52,255 nt of DNA from an uncultured Prevotellaceae bacterium (GCA_946410305.1 CAMJZV010000023.1:1-52255), one strand, 5' to 3'. Shown: positions 26,861-35,235, counted from the first letter of the stretch. The notes: generated by a model not told the origin, from the sequence alone. Made by a program: numbers and translations.

Positions 26861-27499
26861 GTTTATCGTTTTGAAGTGAATCCGCTGCAGGAGAACTGCT
26901 ATGTGGTGAGTGATGACAGTCGTGAGTGTGTCATCATCGATTGTGGTGCCTATTATGACGAGGAGCATGAGGCTATCGACAAATATCTCAGCGAACAACA
27001 GCTGACGCCCGTTCACCTGTTGGCCACCCACGGACACCTGGACCACAACTTTGGCAATGCCCATCTTTTCCAGCAGTATAACCTGAAGGTAGAGATCTGT
27101 GCAGAAGACCAGCGTCTTGTGGAGCGTCTTCCCCAACAGGCTGCAGCACTCTTTGGCATGGAGATCAGTGAAGACCAGCCACCTGTAGGCAAGCTGCTTA
27201 GCGAAGGTGATGTTATCACCTTCGGAAACCACACTTTGCAGGTGATGCAGACACCTGGCCATAGTCAGGGCTCGTGCCTATTTTATATAAAAGAGGAGAA
27301 GATGCTCTTCTCTGGTGACACACTGTTCCGCATGAGCATAGGTCGTACGGATTTCCCTGAAGGCTCTTGGTCGCAGATGGAGCAGAGCTTGTCAAAGATA
27401 GCAACGACACTGCCCGCAGAAACGGTGGTCTATCCTGGTCACGGCCCTAAGACCACCATTGCCGACGAGCTGAAATATAACCCCTATCTGAAGCGGTAA
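26852..27499 (+). CDS. Metallo-beta-lactamase-fold hydrolase, glyoxalase II-like
   Basis: The 215-residue hydrolase has the metal motif 'LATHGHLDHNFGNAHL' (HxHxDH at about 60-65), 'MQTPGHSQGSCLFY', 'LFSGDTLFRMSIGRTDFPEG' and 'VVYPGHGPKTTI'. This is the compact YcbL-like type related to glyoxalase II. Likely role is thioester hydrolysis, but it is not proven. The only good start is an ATG inside a tandem repeat; translation from there gives the usual 'MVTVYRFEVNPLQENCYVV' N-terminus. It may be expressed with the GHL10 gene, 34 bases upstream. Confidence 0.88.
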   Translation: MVTVYRFEVNPLQENCYVVSDDSRECVIIDCGAYYDEEHEAIDKYLSEQQLTPVHLLATHGHLDHNFGNAHLFQQYNLKVEICAEDQRLVERLPQQAAALFGMEISEDQPPVGKLLSEGDVITFGNHTLQVMQTPGHSQGSCLFYIKEEKMLFSGDTLFRMSIGRTDFPEGSWSQMEQSLSKIATTLPAETVVYPGHGPKTTIADELKYNPYLKR

Positions 27500-27508
27500 A
27501 CGCTTCAG
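27488..27508. terminator. Hairpin overlapping the stop of the hydrolase gene
   Basis: ctgaagcg and cgcttcag form an 8-bp perfect stem with a gtaaa loop that contains the stop codon. No T-run follows, so it could be an attenuator or an mRNA end-stabiliser and not a full terminator. Confidence 0.45.
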
Positions 27509-27523
27509 CACACGTTGCCTGTC

Positions 27524-28468
27524 ATGAGCACCCCGTCTTCTTCGTCCAGCATATTCCAGCGCCCCGTCTGGGTGGCGTTGTTGGCTTTCACCGCTGCTTT
27601 CAGCTGGGGATGGGCTTTCCCGCTTGTCAAGCTGGGTTTTGCGGAATATGGCATCACGCAGGACATGACAGCCAGCAAGATGCTCTTTGCTGGTCTGCGC
27701 TTTGGACTGGCAGGCCTCATCATTCTGATGATTGCCGCAGTGACGGGTCGCTCGTTCAGCTATAAGCCAACAGCGCCAAAGGCCAACATGGGCAATGCCA
27801 TGTTCCTGTTGCTCTTTGCACTGATGAACACCACACTGCACTATGCAGCTTTCTATATTGGCTTGTCGTATAGCCAGGGGGCTCGTGCTGCCATCCTCAA
27901 CTCGATGAGTGTGTTTACGCTGGTCATCCTGGCGTGTATCTTCTATAAGAGTGACAAGATGACTTATCGCAAACTGTTGGGTTGCGTGATTGGTTTCGCT
28001 GGTATTCTGACGTTGAACATGGGCAGCAAGGAGAGTGGCGCATTTACCTTGTTGGGCGACGGACTGATTATCCTGAATGCCCTTTGTGGTGCCTTTGCTG
28101 GTCTGCTGACACGTGGTGTTAACAAGCGCATCGACGTCTTTGTGGGTACGGGCTATAGCTTGGCTGTGGGTGGCGTGTTACTGATTATTCCTAGTATGTT
28201 GATGGGTGCCACACTACCTCATATCACCCTTTGGGGAATCTGTATTCTGGCCCTGCTCGTTGGCATCTCTACCATTGGTTTTGCGCTGTATAACAAGCTG
28301 CTGACCTGTAATCCTATTGGCAAGGTGGCCATCTGGAATTCGCTCATTCCCGTGGTGGGTGCCTTGACATCCTGTCTCTGTCTGGGCGAGATGTTCTATC
28401 CTAAGTACATCTTTGCTGCAGGCTTGGCAACCCTCGGCATCTATATCATCAATAAAGGGAAGAAATAA
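27524..28468 (+). CDS. DMT superfamily (EamA) transporter
   Basis: The 314-residue inner-membrane protein has ten hydrophobic helices in two EamA repeats (about 12-140 and 155-305). 'AFSWGWAFPLVKLG' opens repeat 1 and 'GARAAILNSMSVFTLVILA' closes it; 'VAIWNSLIPVVGALTSCLCL' is in repeat 2. Such proteins export or import amino acids, nucleosides or other small metabolites; the substrate is unknown. I chose the ATG at 27524; an upstream TTG (27515) lies just after the hairpin. It ends at a bidirectional terminator shared with valS. Confidence 0.85.
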   Translation: MSTPSSSSSIFQRPVWVALLAFTAAFSWGWAFPLVKLGFAEYGITQDMTASKMLFAGLRFGLAGLIILMIAAVTGRSFSYKPTAPKANMGNAMFLLLFALMNTTLHYAAFYIGLSYSQGARAAILNSMSVFTLVILACIFYKSDKMTYRKLLGCVIGFAGILTLNMGSKESGAFTLLGDGLIILNALCGAFAGLLTRGVNKRIDVFVGTGYSLAVGGVLLIIPSMLMGATLPHITLWGICILALLVGISTIGFALYNKLLTCNPIGKVAIWNSLIPVVGALTSCLCLGEMFYPKYIFAAGLATLGIYIINKGKK

Positions 28469-28477
28469 AGAAACAAT

Positions 28478-28509
28478 AAAGGCAAGAAGTAAAACTACTC
28501 CTTGCCTTT
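28478..28509. terminator. Bidirectional terminator between the DMT transporter gene and valS
   Basis: aaaggcaag (28478-28486) pairs with cttgccttt (28501-28509), with a T-rich stretch after it on the plus strand and on the minus strand. It lies between convergent genes. Confidence 0.85.
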
Positions 28510-28531
28510 TATCATTATAAAAACGTATCGT

Positions 28532-31306
28532 TTACTTCTGTGCCTTGAGGGCAGCGATAGACTCCTTCAGAGCAGCAATCTTCTCCTCAGAGTCGCTCTG
28601 CTTCTTACGCTCCATAGCGACAACAGCCTCAGGGGCGTTGGCAACGAAACGCTCGTTGGAGAGCTTCTTCAGGACACCCTGCAGGAAACCTTCGAGGTGC
28701 TTCAGCTGTGCCTCCATCTTCTCAATCTCGGCATCGATGTCAATCATGTTGCCCAGAGGTACGGCAAACTCGTCGGTACCCACCATAAAGGCACTAGCGG
28801 TGGCGTCCTTCTCAACAACAACGTTGATGGCGCTCAGGTTAGCCATCTTTGAAATGACGGCATTGAACGCTGCGTAGTTGTTCTGTCCCACAACCTGCAA
28901 CTCCAGCTGCTCCTTCGGTGCGATGTTCTTCTGGTTGCGAACCATACGAACGCCAGAGACAATCTGCTTCACGATTTCGATGTCGTTGGCCAGCTTGTCG
29001 TCAGCCTCAGTAGGAGCGGGCAGTTCCAGCTTGTCGCGCATAATGCTTTCGCCATCCTTGCGGTCATAGAGGTGCTGCCACAGTTCCTCGGTGATGAACG
29101 GCATGAAGGGGTGCAACATCTTCAGCAGAATCTCGAAGAACTCGAGGGTCTTGTTGTAGGTCTGCTGATCAATAGGCTGTGGCTCACCATTGATGTAGGC
29201 GGGCTTCACCATCTCCAGATACCAGCTAGAGAACTCGTCCCAGAAGAGCTTGTAGACAGCCATCAAGGCCTCAGAGATGCGGTACTTCTTGAAGAGGTCG
29301 TCAACCTCAGCATTGGTCTGCTTCAGCTTAGCCTCGAACCAAGCGGTAGCAATCTTGCCAGCCTCTGACTGTTCGATATCCGCAACCTTCCAACCCTTGA
29401 CGAGACGGAAGGCATTCCAAATCTTATTGTTGAAGTTACGGCCCTGTTCGCAGAGTGCCTCGTCGAAGAGGATATCATTACCTGCAGGTGCAGAGAGCAT
29501 CATACCCATACGCACACCATCGGCACCAAACTTCTCAATCAGTTCGATGGGATCAGGAGAGTTGCCCAGTGACTTTGACATCTTACGACCCAGCTTGTCG
29601 CGAACGATACCTGTGAAGTAGACGTTCTTGAAGGGGAACTTGCCGAGGTACTCCTCGCCAGCCATAATCATACGGGCTACCCAGAAGAAGATGATATCCG
29701 GACCCGTTACCAGATCTGAGGTGGGGTAGTAGTAGTTGATCTCCTCATTGCCAGGGTTGTTGATGCCGTCGAACAGCGAGATAGGCCACAGCCATGAAGA
29801 GAACCAGGTGTCGAGGGCATCCTCGTCCTGACGCAAGCGGAAGCCCCTACCTGCCTCCCCCAAAGAGGGGAGGTTCTTCAATTGTGGGTATTTCTCGATA
29901 GCCAGTTTATAGGCCTCTTCCTCTGTCTCTGCTACAACAAATGCTTCCTCTGGGATAGCCTCACCCCTTTGGGGGAGGTTAGAGGGGGCTTCTATGTAGT
30001 AGGCAGGGATGCGATGACCCCACCACAGCTGACGAGAGATACACCAGTCCTGGATGTTCTCCAACCAGTTCTTGTAGGTGTTCTTGTATTTAGCAGGATA
30101 GAACTTCAGCTCATCGTTCATTACTGGGGGCAGAGCGATGTCGGCAAAATGCTGCATCTTGAGGAACCACTGCAGAGAGAGACGGGGTTCGATAGCGGTG
30201 TCGGGGTTGCGCTCTGAGTAGCCCACCTTGTTGACATAGTCCTCAATCTTCTCCATAAGTCCTGCTTCCTGCAAGTCCTTGGCAATCTGCTTGCGGCAGT
30301 CCATACGGTCCATACCTACGTAGAGAGGACTCTGCTCAGAGATGGTACCATCAGCATTGAAGATGTCGATGGTCTCGAGGTTGTGGGTCTTACCCAGCAT
30401 GTAGTCGTTGGTGTCGTGGGCAGGAGTTACCTTCAAACAACCTGTACCAAACTCGATGTCTACATAGCGGTCCTCGATGACGGGGATGACTCGACCAACC
30501 AGAGGAACAATCACCTTGCGACCTTTCAGCCACTGGTTCTTGGGGTCCTTGGGGTTGATACACATGGCTGTATCGCCCATGATGGTCTCAGGACGTGTGG
30601 TGGCAACAACGGCGTAGTAGCCCTTGGCATCCTTATGGATGATGTTGCCCTCAGCCTTCAGAGCCTCCTCGTTATCGAGAGTGGTCAGGCCATCCACATA
30701 GTACTTCAGGTGGAACAGATGACTCTGCTCTTCCTTATAGATTACCTCCTCAGTAGACAGAGCGGTAAGTGCCTTGGGGTCCCAGTTGACCATGCGCAGA
30801 CCACGATAGATAAGTCCTTTGTTATAGAGGTCAACGAACACCTTGATGACGCTCTTGCTACGCTTCTCGTCCATGGTGAAAGCCGTGCGATCCCAATCGC
30901 AGCTGGCACCCAGACGGCGCAACTGCTTCAGGATAATGCCACCATGCTCGTGCGTCCACTCCCAGGCATGCTCCAAGAACTGCTCACGGGTCAGGTCGCG
31001 CTTCTTGATGCCCTGAGCAGCCAGTTTCTTTACCACCTTAGCCTCGGTGGCAATAGACGCGTGGTCTGTACCAGGAACCCACAGTGCGTTCTTACCCTCC
31101 ATACGGGCACGACGCACCAAGATATCCTGAATGGTGTTGTTCAACATGTGGCCCATGTGCAACACACCTGTCACATTGGGCGGTGGAATAACGATGGTGT
31201 AAGGTTCACGTCCATCAGGCTTCGATGCAAACAATTTGTGGTCCAGCCAATACTGGTACCATTTACCTTCGACCTCTTTTGGGTCGTATTTACTTGCTAA
31301 TTCCAT
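28532..31306 (-). CDS. valS: Valyl-tRNA synthetase with two palindromic-repeat insertions
   Basis: The 924-residue class I synthetase charges tRNA-Val. It has the HIGH-type '[15 protein letters not shown]', an editing domain ('[13 protein letters not shown]'), '[17 protein letters not shown]', the KMSKS loop '[11 protein letters not shown]', an anticodon-binding domain and a C-terminal coiled coil with '[20 protein letters not shown]'. Two in-frame stretches near residues 438-450 ('[11 protein letters not shown]') and 478-490 ('[11 protein letters not shown]') are encoded by inverted copies of a GC-rich palindromic element and look like insertions into the catalytic/editing region. I set the start at 31306 (MELASKYDP); a longer frame to 31402 only translates the upstream micro-repeats. 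Confidence 0.96.
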   Translation of the reverse strand: MELASKYDPKEVEGKWYQYWLDHKLFASKPDGREPYTIVIPPPNVTGVLHMGHMLNNTIQDILVRRARMEGKNALWVPGTDHASIATEAKVVKKLAAQGIKKRDLTREQFLEHAWEWTHEHGGIILKQLRRLGASCDWDRTAFTMDEKRSKSVIKVFVDLYNKGLIYRGLRMVNWDPKALTALSTEEVIYKEEQSHLFHLKYYVDGLTTLDNEEALKAEGNIIHKDAKGYYAVVATTRPETIMGDTAMCINPKDPKNQWLKGRKVIVPLVGRVIPVIEDRYVDIEFGTGCLKVTPAHDTNDYMLGKTHNLETIDIFNADGTISEQSPLYVGMDRMDCRKQIAKDLQEAGLMEKIEDYVNKVGYSERNPDTAIEPRLSLQWFLKMQHFADIALPPVMNDELKFYPAKYKNTYKNWLENIQDWCISRQLWWGHRIPAYYIEAPSNLPQRGEAIPEEAFVVAETEEEAYKLAIEKYPQLKNLPSLGEAGRGFRLRQDEDALDTWFSSWLWPISLFDGINNPGNEEINYYYPTSDLVTGPDIIFFWVARMIMAGEEYLGKFPFKNVYFTGIVRDKLGRKMSKSLGNSPDPIELIEKFGADGVRMGMMLSAPAGNDILFDEALCEQGRNFNNKIWNAFRLVKGWKVADIEQSEAGKIATAWFEAKLKQTNAEVDDLFKKYRISEALMAVYKLFWDEFSSWYLEMVKPAYINGEPQPIDQQTYNKTLEFFEILLKMLHPFMPFITEELWQHLYDRKDGESIMRDKLELPAPTEADDKLANDIEIVKQIVSGVRMVRNQKNIAPKEQLELQVVGQNNYAAFNAVISKMANLSAINVVVEKDATASAFMVGTDEFAVPLGNMIDIDAEIEKMEAQLKHLEGFLQGVLKKLSNERFVANAPEAVVAMERKKQSDSEEKIAALKESIAALKAQK
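29840..29873 (+). repeat. 34-bp GC-rich palindromic element, copy A, inside valS
   Basis: The copy runs from gaagcccctacctg to a cctcccc-N6-ggggagg palindrome. It is the reverse-oriented relative of copy B 85 bases away, with most positions conserved. It is read in frame by valS on the minus strand. Confidence 0.85.
29959..29992 (-). repeat. 34-bp GC-rich palindromic element, copy B, inside valS
   Basis: On the minus strand it starts gaagccccctctaacc and ends with cctcccccaaaggggtgagg, matching copy A at most positions. It encodes '[12 protein letters not shown]' in valS. Confidence 0.85.
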
Positions 31307-31329
31307 ATACCTTATTATAAAAACGGTTG

Positions 31330-31337
31330 CAAAGTTA
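31330..31337 (-). promoter_or_regulatory. -7 promoter element of valS
   Basis: Minus-strand TAacTTTG lies 23 bases before the valS ATG. The -33 region is occupied by the tandem repeat gtgaaaa and has no TTTG at the usual distance. Confidence 0.65.
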
Positions 31338-31346
31338 CGAAAAAAA

Positions 31347-31421
31347 GTGAAAAGTGAAAAGTGAAAAGTGAAAAATTTGCTGCCACAAAGAAAATTCTTC
31401 ATTCTTCATTCTTCATTCTTC
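31347..31421. repeat. Two heptamer microsatellites in the valS-rnpB promoter region
   Basis: gtgaaaa is repeated four times (31347-31374) and attcttc four times (31394-31421). They lie between the divergent -7 boxes of valS and rnpB, where the -33 boxes should be. Confidence 0.9.
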
Positions 31422-31432
31422 ATTAAAAATGT

Positions 31433-31440
31433 TACCTTTG
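31433..31440 (+). promoter_or_regulatory. -7 promoter element of rnpB
   Basis: TAccTTTG followed by CA is directly upstream of the RNase P RNA gene; the expected start of transcription is near 31446. Confidence 0.8.
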
Positions 31441-31445
31441 CACGC

Positions 31446-31817
31446 TGAAAGCAGTGCCTCGGTCTGTCGCTGGTGCTCATTGGAGCACGAGAGGAAAGTC
31501 CGGGCAGCACAGGACACTCCACTGGTGAAAGTGCCAGCAGTTGGCGACAGCTGGATATGGGAGAAGAAAATTACCGCCCATACGTGGGTAAGGGTGAGAA
31601 GGTGGTGTAAGAGACCACCAGCCGGCGGGTGATCGTCGGGCTGTTCCATCTGGAGGCTGCAAGTTCGCGTATACCATCGGCTGAGGGCTGTCCGTCCGAA
31701 TCTTTAGGGATACGATGGAGGGTAGAATGCTAGAGCCATAGGGTAACCTGCGGAGTAGATAAATGACAGACACCTCGCAAGAGGTACAGAACCCGGCTTA
31801 TAGGGGCTCTGCTTTCT
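31446..31817 (+). ncRNA. rnpB: RNase P RNA, bacterial type A
   Basis: The catalytic RNA of RNase P is identified by the universal core 'gaggaaagtccgggc' near 31490 and its partner 'acagaacccggcttatag' near 31787. The outer P1 helix pairs gaaagcagtgcctc at the 5' end with ggggctctgctttc at the 3' end, which sets the ends to within a few bases. The T-rich stretch 'ttctttt' after P1 is a likely stop signal. A 67-residue open frame over the 5' half is spurious. Confidence 0.95.
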
Positions 31818-31836
31818 TTTCATAATAACTGTTGCT

Positions 31837-33159
31837 ATGCCTAAAAACAACCTGCAGAATATCATCAAGTTTTTCCAGACCGATATTTGGAGAATTAATC
31901 AGGACGATGTCTCGCCTGTGAAGTTCTTGTTGTTGGAAATCGCCAAGAAACTGTTGCTGGCCATCCGTTTCTTCACTACCAAGGGGGTGTTGCAGAAGGC
32001 CTCGGCGCTGACCTATTCCACGCTATTGGCCATCGTTCCTATTACGGCTGTGGTCTTCGCTATTGCACGAGGTTTTGGTTACAGCAAGTATATCGAAGTG
32101 TGGTTCCGCAATGCCTTCGAGTCGCAGCCGCAGGTGGCAGAGGTGATTATAGGCTTTGTCAATAGCTACTTGGTACATACCAAGAGTGGCGTGTTCTTAG
32201 GCATTGGTCTGATATTCATGCTCTATACGGTACTTATGCTGGTCAGCAATGTGGAGGATGCCTTCAACGAGATTTGGCAGGTCAAGAAGCCGCGCTCCAT
32301 CTTCCGTACATTCACGGACTATCTGGCCATGTTCTTCCTCTTTCCCATCATCATCGTACTGACATCGGGTATCTCTATTTTTATGGCAACCATTGCCGAC
32401 TCCATGCCAGACTTCCTGTTGCTGGGGCCCACCATCCGCTTCCTCATCGACTTGATACCTTACGTGTTGATGTCGGGTATGTTCATTGCCCTCTACATCT
32501 TTATGCCCAATACGCATGTCAAGCCCATCAACGCCGTATTCCCAGGCATCCTGGCAGGTTTCGCTATGCAGGGACTGCAGATTTTCTACATCCATTCGCA
32601 GATCTTCCTCTCCAGCTACAATGCCATCTACGGATCGTTTGCCGCTCTGCCGTTGTTCATGCTGTGGCTGCAGATATCATGGACCATCTGTCTCTTTGGT
32701 GCCGAACTCAGCTATACCAACCAGAATCTGGACTACTATGACTACGATGCCAATACGGGTGAAATAAGCCATCGCTATAAGATACTGCTCAATGCCCTTT
32801 TGCTGAGTCGTATCTGCAAGCGCTTTGCCAACGGACAGCGCCCGCTCAGTGCCTTAGAGCTCAGCAGCGAGACAACAGTCCCCATTCGCATTGTCAACGA
32901 CCTGCTCTACGAACAGATTGCAGCAGGACTGGTAATTGAGATTACAGGCGATGAGAAAGGTGAGACCTCGCGGTTTATGCCAGCAGAAGATATCAAGAAC
33001 CTCACACTTGGTGCGATGGTTGACCGTTTGGAGTCGCATGGCTCATGGAAGATTGACCTGGATGTCAGTGAGCTCTTCTCTGAGAAGTGGAGTAGGGCGA
33101 TGGAGCTGCGCAGCAACTATCTGCATAATGCACGGAACATCCTTTTACAAGACCTCTAA
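31837..33159 (+). CDS. YihY/BrkB family inner-membrane protein
   Basis: The 440-residue protein has about six membrane helices between residues 35 and 300 and a soluble C-terminal part of about 130 residues that may be a winged helix ('RPLSALELSSETTVPIRIVNDLLYEQ'). 'ASALTYSTLLAIVPITAVVFA' and 'SYNAIYGSFAALPLFMLWLQ' are the YihY/BrkB hallmarks. Despite its old label as RNase BN it is not a nuclease; its function is unknown. The start lies 20 bases after rnpB, so part of its transcription may come from the rnpB promoter. Confidence 0.9.
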   Translation: MPKNNLQNIIKFFQTDIWRINQDDVSPVKFLLLEIAKKLLLAIRFFTTKGVLQKASALTYSTLLAIVPITAVVFAIARGFGYSKYIEVWFRNAFESQPQVAEVIIGFVNSYLVHTKSGVFLGIGLIFMLYTVLMLVSNVEDAFNEIWQVKKPRSIFRTFTDYLAMFFLFPIIIVLTSGISIFMATIADSMPDFLLLGPTIRFLIDLIPYVLMSGMFIALYIFMPNTHVKPINAVFPGILAGFAMQGLQIFYIHSQIFLSSYNAIYGSFAALPLFMLWLQISWTICLFGAELSYTNQNLDYYDYDANTGEISHRYKILLNALLLSRICKRFANGQRPLSALELSSETTVPIRIVNDLLYEQIAAGLVIEITGDEKGETSRFMPAEDIKNLTLGAMVDRLESHGSWKIDLDVSELFSEKWSRAMELRSNYLHNARNILLQDL

Positions 33160-33244
33160 ATGGGTGTATTGTTGTTCTGGATGCCACGTTTTTTGATAAA
33201 AAAGCACCAATATCAAACTTTTTTTGAAAAAAGTCGGTAAAATA

Positions 33245-33276
33245 TTTGGTGGTTCACAAAAAACTCCTTACCTTTG
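33245..33276 (+). promoter_or_regulatory. Promoter of tRNA-Arg
   Basis: -33 TTTG (33245-33248) and -7 TAccTTTG (33269-33276) are 20 bases apart. The tRNA begins about 65 bases later, so the precursor has a long 5' leader. Confidence 0.75.
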
Positions 33277-33341
33277 CACCCGCAAATCAGAAATCGACCG
33301 CTGCGTTTAGCGCAAGTCGGAATAGAAGAGGAGCCAAAGAG

Positions 33342-33415
33342 GGTTCCGTAGCTCAACTGAATAGAGCATCTGACTACGGATCAGAAGGTTGTGGGTTTGA
33401 ATCCCGCCGGAATCA
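33342..33415 (+). tRNA. tRNA-Arg (anticodon ACG)
   Basis: The 74-base cloverleaf has acceptor ggttccg/cggaatc (one G-U), D arm gctc/gagc, anticodon arm tctga-ctacgga-tcaga with anticodon ACG, and T arm gtggg-tttgaat-cccgc. ACG (inosine at the first position after editing by TadA) reads CGU/CGC/CGA. The discriminator is A and the CCA end is not encoded. Confidence 0.95.
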
Positions 33416-33420
33416 CTAAA

Positions 33421-33446
33421 AGAGAGGTTAATTAACCTCTCTTTTT
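33421..33446 (+). terminator. Terminator of tRNA-Arg
   Basis: agagaggttaattaacctct is a near-perfect palindrome (22 bases with the last ct), followed by 'ttttctttt'. Confidence 0.9.
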
Positions 33447-33468
33447 CTTTTATATTAATACTTTTAAA

Positions 33469-34074
33469 TCAATGTAAGTCTTCTCCAAAGGCCTTCCAAC
33501 GGTCCGCGATACGAATGATTGCTTTTCGACACTTCTCTTTGTCTTTTGCTGTCAGTTCTGGATGCATTGCTGTGCCGCCACGTTCAATAGTGCTAACGAT
33601 TTTGAAACCTGCATAGCGAGCGATTTCACGCATGGCACGGATGGCGCCTCGCGACTGCTTGAACAGGATGTTCCAAGGCCAGGGCGTGGTGCAGGTGCTG
33701 ACGAGGATACATTTCTTACCTTTCATCAACGGTTCTGGAAAGCGTGGGGTGTCACGCATCATACCATAGACCTGACGGTCGAACATCAGCTTCATCTGTC
33801 CAGGGATGTTGCCCCAGTAGCAGGGCGCACCCATAATGATGGTATCGGACTGCTGCATCTTCTTCAGCACCCGCTGAGAATCATCCTCAGCGAGTACGCA
33901 TTTCTCTTTCGTGCGGCAGGCCATACAGCCTGTGCAGGGTCTCACGGTCAGGTCATTGGTATAGACCATCTCCACCGTGTCGCCTCGTTTCTCCGCCTCC
34001 TCTTGCATGATGCCGAGCATCTGCGAAATCAGTCCTTTCTTCCGCGGACTTCCGTTTATTATCAGTATGTTCAT
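33469..34074 (-). CDS. Flavodoxin-like NAD(P)H-dependent oxidoreductase
   Basis: The 201-residue protein starts with the flavodoxin FMN-loop pattern 'ILIINGSPRKKGLISQML' and has 'PCTGCMACRTKEKC' near residue 47, a cysteine cluster seen in iron-sulfur flavoproteins, and 'DTIIMGAPCYWGNIPGQMKLMFDR'. It probably binds FMN and perhaps a [4Fe-4S] cluster and reduces small compounds. Its ATG overlaps the stop of the broken GNAT gene (ATGA), so it belonged to the DUF3795-GNAT-flavodoxin transcript. Confidence 0.85.
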   Translation of the reverse strand: MNILIINGSPRKKGLISQMLGIMQEEAEKRGDTVEMVYTNDLTVRPCTGCMACRTKEKCVLAEDDSQRVLKKMQQSDTIIMGAPCYWGNIPGQMKLMFDRQVYGMMRDTPRFPEPLMKGKKCILVSTCTTPWPWNILFKQSRGAIRAMREIARYAGFKIVSTIERGGTAMHPELTAKDKEKCRKAIIRIADRWKAFGEDLH

Positions 34075-34270
34075 TTCTTTTTCAATTCCTTTTCCATTTC
34101 ATAGCCTTTCCATTCCTCCCCGTCAATCGAATAGGCATCTTCTCCTGTGATGTAGAAGCCGACGGACTTGTAGCATTCAACGGCGGAGAGATTATCACGA
34201 AGGCATACTTATCCTTGCACCAGCTCAGAATCGTCGGAGCATCGTTGATGTTGAATGGTCGAAGTTTCAT
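34071..34270 (-). pseudogene. GNAT acetyltransferase, internal deletion and frameshift
   Basis: The N-terminus 'MKLRPFNINDAPTILSWCKD' starts at 34270 and is followed, in another frame, by 'LRDNLSAVECYKSVGFYITG' and 'EEWKGYEMEKELKKK' ending at 34071. These are the beginning and the end of a GNAT domain; the middle (about 85-95 residues, including the acetyl-CoA P-loop) is missing. The junction is near 34195-34210. The stop still overlaps the flavodoxin start by 4 bases, and the start is 4 bases after the DUF3795 stop, so the operon layout predates the loss. Confidence 0.8.
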
Positions 34271-34274
34271 CACA

Positions 34275-34613
34275 TCACTCTCCTCCCAAATTCTCTTTTG
34301 CTTCGGCACAGTTCTCCCAGATGGCGCCAACCTTTTTGCACGAGTTCTTATCTGGGCAGTCGCCACAAGTTTTGTAACACTTGACGGCCACACATTTTTT
34401 TACCTCGCACATGTGGCTGCAGAAGTAGAACTTTACGCCATCCACACGGCAACCTGTGCAATTTATACTCTCTGGTGTAATCTGATCGGTGTGATTCATC
34501 TCGCACCATTTCTTAGCAACTTCGACGCGCATCTTGTCGTCGTTCTTTATCGTGGCAATACGAGCCTCACAGGTCTCGCAGTTAATGCCACAGCAAGCAA
34601 TCATTTTATTCAT
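34275..34613 (-). CDS. DUF3795 cysteine-rich protein
   Basis: The 112-residue protein has 14 or so cysteines in patterns such as 'ACCGINCETCEAR', 'NCTGCRVDG', 'CSHMCEVKKC' and 'CYKTCGDCPDKNSC', and 'ITPESINCTGCR', which are the DUF3795 signature. Metal or iron-sulfur binding is likely from the cysteine spacing but not proven. It is the first gene of an operon with the broken GNAT gene and the flavodoxin-like gene. Confidence 0.88.
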   Translation of the reverse strand: MNKMIACCGINCETCEARIATIKNDDKMRVEVAKKWCEMNHTDQITPESINCTGCRVDGVKFYFCSHMCEVKKCVAVKCYKTCGDCPDKNSCKKVGAIWENCAEAKENLGGE

Positions 34614-34640
34614 ATCTTACATTTTTTATATTCGACGGTG

Positions 34641-34672
34641 CAAAGATATGAAAAAAAATCTATTCGATCAAA
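34641..34672 (-). promoter_or_regulatory. Promoter of the DUF3795 operon
   Basis: On the minus strand a -33 TTTG (34672-34669) and a -7 TAtcTTTG (34648-34641) are 20 bases apart. The -33 box overlaps the stop codon region of the upstream small membrane-protein gene. Confidence 0.75.
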
Positions 34673-34925
34673 TGTCTGGGATATTCTGCATCGATTTGTG
34701 ACGAATGGCAAGGATATACTGCACATTACTGAGGATGCTCATGATGCCAAAACTCATCAGTAGCGCGAGGACAGTGGTAGCAATGACGCGAGAGTGCTCA
34801 GCTATCCACAACAGGATGCTGCTCTCTACGCTAAGGGTGAAAAGAGGAACGTCGGCGGGTGTGGAAAGAACGAATGCCATCGTGACGGCACCACTGACAA
34901 TGCCCACAACGAAGGCGGCAACCAT
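34668..34925 (-). CDS. Small membrane protein of unknown function, start uncertain
   Basis: The 85-residue version from the ATG at 34925 has two strongly hydrophobic helices (about 1-24 and 52-75) and a short charged tail 'LAIRHKSMQNIPDI'. The reading frame stays open upstream to 35042 and encodes another helix ('GRILAFIVLLQLAMVAAF') with no ATG, so the true protein may be longer and start at a rare codon, or it may be a 5'-truncated gene. I recognise no family. Confidence 0.45.
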   Translation of the reverse strand: MVAAFVVGIVSGAVTMAFVLSTPADVPLFTLSVESSILLWIAEHSRVIATTVLALLMSFGIMSILSNVQYILAIRHKSMQNIPDI

Positions 34926-35025
34926 CGCCAGCTGAAGCAAGACTATAAAAGCAAGAATCCTACCACTCGTTGGAGTGATATTATTAAGTTGAAATAGATG
35001 TTGACAAACTTTTAAGAACCAAAAC

Positions 35026-35175
35026 CTTACAATCTTACAACCTTACAAAGCATGCTTCCATATTTAGCAATGGGTGTCTAATGATAATATATATTATAAT
35101 ATATATTATCATTAGCATATCTTCTCAACTCACGGAAACGCACCGTGTAAGAATGTAAGGTTGTAAGATTGTAAG
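35026..35175. repeat. 22-bp inverted repeat enclosing a perfect 38-bp palindrome
   Basis: The outer arms at 35026-35047 and 35154-35175 are exact reverse complements built from 'cttacaa' units. Inside, 35078-35115 is a perfect 38-bp AT-rich palindrome (ctaatgataatatatatta and its complement). No gene lies between 35043 and 35235. It could be a miniature mobile element, or a protein-binding or replication site. Confidence 0.85.
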
Positions 35176-35235
35176 AAATGGGGAGCGCTTGCTTTGGTCG
35201 CTCAATAGAAAAATGAAAAAATTTGACACAGATAA

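Noticed and set aside
30383..31300. 305-residue plus-strand frame opposite valS
   Set aside because: Antisense shadow of valS; composition follows the complement of its codons.
31307..31402. N-terminal extension of ValS
   Set aside because: The added residues only translate the gtgaaaa micro-repeats and promoter; the ATG at 31306 gives the usual ValS start.
31429..31632. 67-residue open frame over the start of rnpB
   Set aside because: It lies on conserved RNase P RNA core sequence and begins inside the rnpB promoter.
35078..35115. Replication origin
   Set aside because: No DnaA boxes, dnaA/dnaN genes or strand-bias switch are visible around the palindrome.
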